From Methanospirillum hungatei (GTDB taxonomy: Archaea > Halobacteriota > Methanomicrobia > Methanomicrobiales > Methanospirillaceae), in the NCBI RefSeq assembly GCF_020216685.1, contig NZ_JAIWNS010000013.1:1-10000 (forward strand): a stretch of DNA of 10,000 nucleotides, written 5' to 3'. Positions 5,921-10,000 of this stretch are shown here, piece after piece. The notes under the pieces were generated by a model. The model saw only the letters and a list, made by a program, of their open reading frames with translations, made no database searches and was not told where the DNA came from. Position 1 is the stretch's first letter, and each line of letters begins with the position of its first letter. Both the position numbers and the translations under genes were made by a program.

Positions 5921-6511
5921 ATGACAAAATCGATGTATGCATATGTCAGGGATGCATGGAAGGTCCCTGATGAGACCGGAGTCAAAGCCCTCCTGTGGGA
6001 ACGGATGCAGGACTGGCGCCGGGAAGGAAGTATTGTTCGTGTCCGCAGACCAACGCGGATTGACCGGGCCCGTGCTCTTGGGTACAAGGCAAAACAGGGT
6101 ATCGTTGTAGTCCGTGTGAAGGTCCGCCGTGGAGGCCGCCGGGCATCCAGATATGTTCGTGGACGACGTACTGCCCGTATGGGTGTAAACCGGAAGACCA
6201 TGGGAAAAAGCATCCAGCGGATTGCTGAAGAGCGCGCCTGCCGGAAGTACCCGAACATGGAAGTCCTGAACTCATACTGGGTCGGAGAAGACGGACGTCA
6301 GAAATGGTATGAAGTTATCCTTCTCGACCCGCATCACCCGTCCATTATCAATGATAAAACCCTGAACTGGATATCAAAACCAGGGCACCGTGGCCGGAGT
6401 GAGCGTGGACTGACCAGTGCTGGTGTCAAGGGCCGTGGCATGCGCAGACGCGGGAAAGGTACTGAAAAGTGCCGTCCATCAGTCCGGGCAAATGCAAACC
6501 GGGCTAAATAA
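5921..6511 (+). CDS. rpl15e: Large-subunit ribosomal protein L15e
   Basis: L15e is a basic protein of the archaeal and eukaryotic 50S/60S subunit that lies within 23S rRNA. From the ATG at 5921 it has 196 residues, the normal length. The opening [14 protein letters not shown] is characteristic, followed by [40 protein letters not shown], then [20 protein letters not shown] and a basic tail with [14 protein letters not shown] and [10 protein letters not shown]. Arg/Lys richness is spread throughout, as expected for an rRNA-binding protein. It is the first gene of the long plus-strand operon and is separated from rnp3 by only 10 bp, which include a run of six T. The leader contains two hairpins. 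Confidence 0.96.
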   Translation: MTKSMYAYVRDAWKVPDETGVKALLWERMQDWRREGSIVRVRRPTRIDRARALGYKAKQGIVVVRVKVRRGGRRASRYVRGRRTARMGVNRKTMGKSIQRIAEERACRKYPNMEVLNSYWVGEDGRQKWYEVILLDPHHPSIINDKTLNWISKPGHRGRSERGLTSAGVKGRGMRRRGKGTEKCRPSVRANANRAK

Positions 6512-6521
6512 CCTTTTTTAA

Positions 6522-7163
6522 ATGCACGTCTTTGACGGTTGCGTTTTTCCTTATCCTTCCGGAACGGTAAGTATTGCCAGGTATGCACGGGAGCTTTCAT
6601 CACTTGGCTTTTCTGGGTGTATTGCTGCCGGCATGGCACCGGAAAACAGGACATACGACATCCCGGTCTGGACAGCACGATACCTGACGGAGGTTCCGGC
6701 CCGTCTTCTCAGCAGAGAAGCAGGAAGAGCCATACAGGTGAATGATCTCGTGTATGTACAGGCGAAAGATGCCGGATATAACCGGAATATCCTCACAACA
6801 CAAGGGGTCCATGTCATGACTGATCTGCATACAACTCCGAAGGACGGGTTTGACCGGTACTGTGCACAACTTGCCGCCGAACGGGAGATTGGAGTGGATC
6901 TCTCAGTCAGACCACTCATTGAACTTCGTGATGGTGCAAGGCAAAAAGTCATCAGAAGATATGAAGAGATTTTTACGCTTCAGAACCGGTATGAATTCCC
7001 GATTGTGCTGTCAAGTCATGCCGCTGATATAACCCACCTGAAAAGTCCCCGGGAAATGATACGGCTCTTTTCACTTGTATGGAAGGATGAGAGCCTCTTA
7101 TGGGAGTCTCTGGAAAGCATCTGCCTGATAAAAAACCGGACCGGACCGGTTGTGGAGATATAA
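6522..7163 (+). CDS. rnp3: Ribonuclease P protein component 3 (Rpp30 homologue)
   Basis: Rnp3 is one of the protein subunits of archaeal RNase P, which removes the 5' leader from pre-tRNA. It pairs with Rnp2 and helps the catalytic RNA. The 213-residue protein is a PHP-like TIM barrel homologous to human Rpp30. Typical segments are the start MHVFDGCVFP, then AAEREIGVDLSVRPLIE (118-134), RRYEEIFTLQNRYEFPIVLSS (about 145-165) and LKSPREMIRLFSLV (173-186). The next gene encodes Rnp2, its known partner, with stop and start codons directly adjacent. No Shine-Dalgarno precedes the ATG, and TTTTTT lies just upstream at 6514-6519. Start by coupling to rpl15e or from a separate leaderless transcript are both possible. 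Confidence 0.9.
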   Translation: MHVFDGCVFPYPSGTVSIARYARELSSLGFSGCIAAGMAPENRTYDIPVWTARYLTEVPARLLSREAGRAIQVNDLVYVQAKDAGYNRNILTTQGVHVMTDLHTTPKDGFDRYCAQLAAEREIGVDLSVRPLIELRDGARQKVIRRYEEIFTLQNRYEFPIVLSSHAADITHLKSPREMIRLFSLVWKDESLLWESLESICLIKNRTGPVVEI

Positions 7164-7649
7164 ATGCGTCTTCGCCCGTCGATGCGTGAAAACTTCAGAT
7201 ATATCCTTGTTCGGATTACTTCGGATTCGGTCTTTGAATCGCGTGATCTGTACCGATCCATTGCAGAGTCGGTTGTCAGTCTGTATGGTGACAGCATCAC
7301 GGCACAGATCTGGCCGTCTGTCATGCAGGTATCCGGTTCTTATGCAATTATCAGATGCAGGCGCGGTCTGGAGCACCAGCTGGAGACTGCTCTGTGTGCG
7401 ATATCGCAGATTCAGGGCATACCTGCAGCAATACACCCGCTCAGAACATCCGGAACGATCCGGACTCTGAAAGAGAAGATACCGCCCTGCACCGAGAAAC
7501 GATGCGCAAAAGCCGTGATATCAGGGGTCCCCTGTGATGTTCTTGTTTCTATGCAGGGAAGGATAGATCTCAAAGAAAAGGGGATTTATCATGAGATACC
7601 ACGGTACATAACAGAAGAAGATACTGAGGACCTGTACTATGATGAATAA
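7164..7649 (+). CDS. rnp2: Ribonuclease P protein component 2 (Pop5 homologue) with C-terminal extension
   Basis: Rnp2 has the RRM-like Pop5 fold and activates the catalytic RNA of RNase P together with Rnp3. The Pop5 core covers about 6-105: MRENFRYILVRI, a helix SRDLYRSIAESVVSLYG (about 26-42), SGSYAIIRCRRG (57-68) and SGTIRTLKEK (96-105), which is where most family members end. Another 56 residues follow. They begin with a small Cys-containing segment (PPCTEKRCAK), continue with GVPCDVLVSMQGRIDLKEKG, and end in the acidic tail EEDTEDLYYDE. I believe similar tails occur in related methanogens, but its role is unknown. GGAG at 7154-7157 precedes the ATG by 6 nt. The 3' end overlaps psmA by 11 bp. 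Confidence 0.88.
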   Translation: MRLRPSMRENFRYILVRITSDSVFESRDLYRSIAESVVSLYGDSITAQIWPSVMQVSGSYAIIRCRRGLEHQLETALCAISQIQGIPAAIHPLRTSGTIRTLKEKIPPCTEKRCAKAVISGVPCDVLVSMQGRIDLKEKGIYHEIPRYITEEDTEDLYYDE

Positions 7650-8358
7650 TAATCAGGCCGCATATGATCGCGCCATTACAGTTTTCAGCCCGGATGGGAG
7701 ATTATACCAGGTTGAATATGCACGTGAGGCGGTCAAACGCGGCACAACTGCAGTTGGAATAAAATGCCAGGAGGGCGTCGTCCTGATAGTTGATAAACGG
7801 ATCAACTCGCGCCTTCTTGAGGCCAATTCAATAGAGAAAATTTTCAGGATCGATGAGCATATCGGAGTTGCGTCATCAGGGCTTGTCGGCGATGCACGCG
7901 CACTGGTCGACCGGGCCAGAATCGAAGCTCAGATAAACCGGGTCACGTATGACGAACCGATCGATGTCGAGACCCTTGCAAAGAAACTTGGCGACCACAT
8001 GCAGACCTATACCCAGTTTGGCGGGGCACGCCCCTATGGGACTGCACTCCTTATTACCGGTATCTCTGATGGCCAGTTCCGTCTCTTCGAAACAGATCCG
8101 AGTGGCACCCTTCTTGAATACAAGGCAACCGGAATCGGAACCGGAAGACCTGCCGTGATGAAACTGTTCGAGGAAGAGTACACGCACGAATGTTCCATAA
8201 AAGATGCCATTACCCTTGGTCTGAAAGCCCTTCATGAAGCAACGGAAGGGAAGTTCGATGTAAACACCGTTGAGATCGGAGTAATTACCAGGGACGAGGA
8301 GCAGTTCAGGAAGATGTCACGGGAAGAGGTTCTGTCCTATATCGGACAGCCACAGTAA
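7639..8358 (+). CDS. psmA: 20S proteasome alpha subunit
   Basis: Seven copies of PsmA form each outer ring of the 20S proteasome, gating the entry pore and docking the PAN/Cdc48 unfoldases. The alpha-type signature YDRAITVFSPDGRLYQVEYA occupies residues 9-28. The preceding residues are the gate tail. The dock for the ATPase C-termini includes Lys66 in the context IEKIF. The 239-residue length is normal, and there is no processed propeptide or catalytic threonine, as expected for alpha. Two adjacent ATGs (7639 and 7642) could each be the start; GAGGA at 7626-7630 is near enough to both. The start overlaps rnp2 by 8 or 11 bp. Linkage to RNase P genes upstream and SBDS downstream is the known archaeal arrangement. 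Confidence 0.96.
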   Translation: MMNNNQAAYDRAITVFSPDGRLYQVEYAREAVKRGTTAVGIKCQEGVVLIVDKRINSRLLEANSIEKIFRIDEHIGVASSGLVGDARALVDRARIEAQINRVTYDEPIDVETLAKKLGDHMQTYTQFGGARPYGTALLITGISDGQFRLFETDPSGTLLEYKATGIGTGRPAVMKLFEEEYTHECSIKDAITLGLKALHEATEGKFDVNTVEIGVITRDEEQFRKMSREEVLSYIGQPQ

Positions 8359-8366
8359 CCGGAACA

Positions 8367-8372
8367 GGGAGG
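8367..8372 (+). promoter_or_regulatory. Ribosome binding site supporting the GTG start of SBDS
   Basis: GGGAGG lies 7 nt before the GTG at 8380, in the 21-bp gap after psmA. No in-frame ATG is found near the start of the conserved domain, so GTG is the likely start. Confidence 0.75.
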
Positions 8373-8379
8373 CAGACCG

Positions 8380-9075
8380 GTGATATCACTCGATGATGCA
8401 GTTGTTGCAAAACTTGAGAGCCATGGTGAGCGGTTTGAGATCCTGGTAGATCCGGATCTGGCCGCAAAAATCAGGCAGGGTGAAGATGTCCCGATTGAGG
8501 ATGCGGTTGCAGCACTCCAGATCTTTGAGAACGCTTCCCAGGCTGAACGGGCATCAGAAGAGTCTCTCAAAAAAGTGTTCAAAACAACAGATTTTGAACC
8601 GATCGCATTGCACATCATCCGGAAGGGAGAGATTCACCTTACCTCAGAACAGCGAAAGGTCCTGACCGCGGAAAAACGCAGACAGGTCATCACCTTTATC
8701 GCGCGGAATGCAGTTAATCCCCAGACCGGGCATCCTCACCCGCCACAGCGGATTGAACTGGCAATGGAAGAAGCAAAAGTCCATATTGATCCATTCAGGA
8801 GCGTTGAGGAACTGGTAAAGGACACGATGAAGGCACTCAGGCCTCTTATCCCCATCAAGTTTGACGAGGTCAGGGTTGCAGTCAGGATCCCGCCGGATTA
8901 TGCACCCCGTGCGTATGGTGAGATCTCAGCCGTAGCTGCCATCGAGAAAGAAGAATGGCAGAAGGACGGGTCATGGATCTGTGTTGTGGTAATCCCTGCC
9001 GGAATACAGACCGAGTTCTACGACCTGATTAACCGGATCAGTCATGGGAATGCAGAGACAAAGATCATCAAGTAA
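8380..9075 (+). CDS. Ribosome assembly factor SBDS (Sdo1 homologue)
   Basis: SBDS family proteins act in the last steps of large-subunit maturation. In eukaryotes they release eIF6 together with the GTPase EFL1; in archaea, ribosome binding is established for some members. The 231-residue protein has the three usual domains. The N-terminal FYSH domain (about 1-85) includes HGERFEILVDPDLA and VFKTTDFEPIALHII. The helical middle domain (about 86-160) includes LTSEQRKVLTAEKRRQVI and NPQTGHPHPPQRIELAMEE. A ferredoxin-like C-terminal domain (about 161-231) includes VRVAVRIPPDYAPRAYGEI. It starts with GTG. In many archaea exosome genes follow SBDS; here rpl37ae follows after a 52-bp gap. Confidence 0.94.
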   Translation: MISLDDAVVAKLESHGERFEILVDPDLAAKIRQGEDVPIEDAVAALQIFENASQAERASEESLKKVFKTTDFEPIALHIIRKGEIHLTSEQRKVLTAEKRRQVITFIARNAVNPQTGHPHPPQRIELAMEEAKVHIDPFRSVEELVKDTMKALRPLIPIKFDEVRVAVRIPPDYAPRAYGEISAVAAIEKEEWQKDGSWICVVVIPAGIQTEFYDLINRISHGNAETKIIK

Positions 9076-9076
9076 C

Positions 9077-9120
9077 TATAAGTGTATTTGAATCCAATAA
9101 AAAAGGACATCTAGGTAGGT
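9077..9120 (+). promoter_or_regulatory. Candidate promoter and ribosome site of rpl37ae
   Basis: TATAAG at 9077-9082 is placed so that transcription would start near 9105, ahead of the ribosome site AGGTAGGT at 9113-9120, which lies 7 nt before the ATG at 9128. An upstream in-frame TTG at 9122 is too close to this site to be the start. The TATA assignment is weak; the ribosome site is better supported. Confidence 0.4.
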
Positions 9121-9127
9121 TTTGAAT

Positions 9128-9415
9128 ATGGCCAGAAAAATGGTAAAGGCAAAGGGGAGGGTATCCGGCTCTACGGGCAGATTTGGTCCGAGATATGGTC
9201 GGTTTATCAGGAAACGAGTACGTGATGTTGAACTGATCTCAAAAGCAACACACACCTGTCCCCGCTGTGATACCGTTTCAGTAAAACGGAAAGGAACGGG
9301 CATATGGGAATGCAGAAAATGCTCATTCAAGTTTGCCGGCGGCGCATATGTCCCGGTCACTCCGAACCTGAAGGTTGCCCTGCGTACTATTGAGCGGACA
9401 GTAAAGGAGGCGTAA
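9128..9415 (+). CDS. rpl37ae: Large-subunit ribosomal protein L37Ae
   Basis: This is a small zinc-binding protein of the archaeal and eukaryotic large ribosomal subunit. From the ATG at 9128 it has 95 residues. The N-terminus [20 protein letters not shown] and [10 protein letters not shown] are basic and contact rRNA. The zinc ribbon has Cys44 and Cys47 (CPRC) and Cys62 and Cys65 (CRKC), all four present, followed by FAGGAYVP, a strongly conserved end of the ribbon. It opens the small cluster rpl37ae-rpoP-Brix-pcc1, which is kept together in many euryarchaea. GGAGG at its 3' end (9406-9410) probably serves rpoP. Confidence 0.95.
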   Translation: MARKMVKAKGRVSGSTGRFGPRYGRFIRKRVRDVELISKATHTCPRCDTVSVKRKGTGIWECRKCSFKFAGGAYVPVTPNLKVALRTIERTVKEA

Positions 9416-9422
9416 AGCTTCT

Positions 9423-9557
9423 ATGCCTGGGTCGTATAAGTGTGCCCGGTGTAAACAAAAGGTCGAGATCGATATTAATGTCCGGTGTCCCTTCTGCGGG
9501 CATCGGATCCTTTTTAAAGAACGGGGAGCAGCAATCAAAGAACTCAAGGCCAGATGA
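9423..9557 (+). CDS. rpoP: DNA-directed RNA polymerase subunit P (Rpb12 homologue)
   Basis: This is the smallest subunit of archaeal RNA polymerase and helps with assembly and with open complex formation. It has only 44 residues, the normal size. A zinc ribbon is formed by Cys7 and Cys10 (CARC) and Cys22 and Cys25 (CPFC), and a basic tail follows ([19 protein letters not shown]). GGAGG at 9406-9410 lies 12 nt before the ATG. The start falls 7 bp after rpl37ae, and the stop overlaps the Brix start as ATGA. All diagnostic cysteines are present. Confidence 0.95.
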   Translation: MPGSYKCARCKQKVEIDINVRCPFCGHRILFKERGAAIKELKAR

Positions 9558-9967
9558 CTCTGGTCACTACTTCCCGACGTTCCACTCCGGCAACCAGATC
9601 GATAGCCAAGGATCTCGCATTTGCAACCGGGGCCGGGTATCTGTCACGGGGAAAACATGGGCTTCGTGAGATCTCCGATGAGCATGACCTTTTCATCGTA
9701 TTTGAGCAGCAACGAGCAGGGATACTGATGACGCTCTATCGTGAGGGTGAACCATGCCTCATGCGAATCATCAAAAAGCATGACACGGGTGTTCGTGAGG
9801 GCCTTCTGTACAGGGGTATCAGAACATCAGACGATGAACTGGGCGGGATCCTTGAGGGGACATGCCCGGTTGATTATCTTGATCACAATGATCTGGTACT
9901 TGCCTTTGACGGTCCCCAGAAGCGGTGCATGACGCTCATACTCGGCAGGGTTCTGGATGATGCATGA
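9554..9967 (+). CDS. Archaeal Brix-domain (Imp4-like) ribosome biogenesis protein
   Basis: Brix-domain proteins bind rRNA precursors; the eukaryotic relatives Imp4, Brx1 and Rpf1 act in ribosome assembly, and the archaeal protein is assumed to do the same. The protein has 137 residues, at the short end for the family. The opening [19 protein letters not shown] (4-22) is the hallmark, followed by [15 protein letters not shown] (26-40), where archaeal homologues have a similar N-R-G-K segment. A strand-rich part follows ([18 protein letters not shown], 45-62; CLMRIIKK). The N-terminal half is convincing; the end is less conserved. It overlaps rpoP and the next gene, so coupled translation is likely. 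Confidence 0.85.
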   Translation: MTLVTTSRRSTPATRSIAKDLAFATGAGYLSRGKHGLREISDEHDLFIVFEQQRAGILMTLYREGEPCLMRIIKKHDTGVREGLLYRGIRTSDDELGGILEGTCPVDYLDHNDLVLAFDGPQKRCMTLILGRVLDDA

Positions 9968-10000
9968 AGCAATCTTCACCTTTGAAACACCCGATACCGG
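9957..10000 (+). CDS. KEOPS complex subunit Pcc1-like, N-terminal fragment (runs off the window)
   Basis: Two adjacent ATGs, at 9957 and 9960, begin a frame reading [14 protein letters not shown] up to the window edge. The segment A-x-F-x-F-E-T-P matches the start of archaeal Pcc1, a small subunit of the KEOPS complex that makes the t6A modification in tRNA and mediates dimerisation. The overlap with the Brix gene is 8 to 11 bp. Position supports the call: Pcc1 commonly follows rpl37ae, rpoP and Brix in euryarchaea. Only about 14 codons are visible, so the assignment rests on a short match plus gene order. A second ATG at 9964 in another frame (MKQSSPLK) looks like a shadow. Confidence 0.65.
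   Translation, partial: MMHEAIFTFETPDT

Noticed and set aside
9122..9127. TTG start for rpl37ae, two codons upstream
   Set aside because: It lies almost on the ribosome site; the family begins at MARK, matching the ATG at 9128.

Overview
The window looks like a chromosomal segment of a euryarchaeal methanogen, most likely order Methanomicrobiales; Methanospirillum or a close relative is my best guess, from protein flavour only. The archaeal assignment itself is firm: a 20S proteasome alpha subunit, SBDS, ribosomal proteins L15e and L37ae, RNA polymerase subunit P, RNase P proteins Rnp2 and Rnp3, NAC, a GAN/RecJ-like DHH nuclease and a Brix protein all lie within 10 kb. Ribosome binding sites of the GGTGA/GGAGG type and TATA-like boxes fit this.

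Left edge (about 1-925, minus strand): an AT-richer patch unlike the rest. It holds an acylphosphatase fused to a heptad-repeat coiled-coil tail. A 50-bp direct duplication of the 3' end of the neighbouring trmI-type gene flanks it: one copy at 114-163, the other inside the intact gene at 928-977. This resembles an attachment-site duplication or the scar of a partial gene duplication, and it is the most unusual structure here.

Region 926-3823 (minus strand): a compact operon read right to left: DHH/GAN nuclease, PUA-domain protein, NAC, tRNA m1A methyltransferase. The genes overlap or nearly touch. They combine a replication- or repair-linked nuclease with RNA-binding, nascent-chain and tRNA-modification functions.

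Region 3901-5810 (plus strand, divergent from the previous operon): nnr (NAD(P)H-hydrate repair) and moaC (molybdopterin synthesis), joined by a TAATG stop/start.

Region 5921-10000 (plus strand): a version of the archaeal proteasome/RNA-processing superoperon: rpl15e, rnp3, rnp2, psmA, SBDS, rpl37ae, rpoP, Brix, and the start of a Pcc1-like KEOPS subunit that runs off the right edge. The exosome genes rrp4, rrp41 and rrp42, found between SBDS and rpl37ae in many archaea, are absent; only about 50 bp remain there, with a candidate promoter for rpl37ae. The leader of rpl15e carries two small tandem hairpins.

I see no CRISPR array, transposase, tRNA or rRNA gene, and no convincing new multi-gene system. 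The best leads are the trmI 3'-end duplication around the acylphosphatase gene, the missing exosome block, and the structured rpl15e leader.
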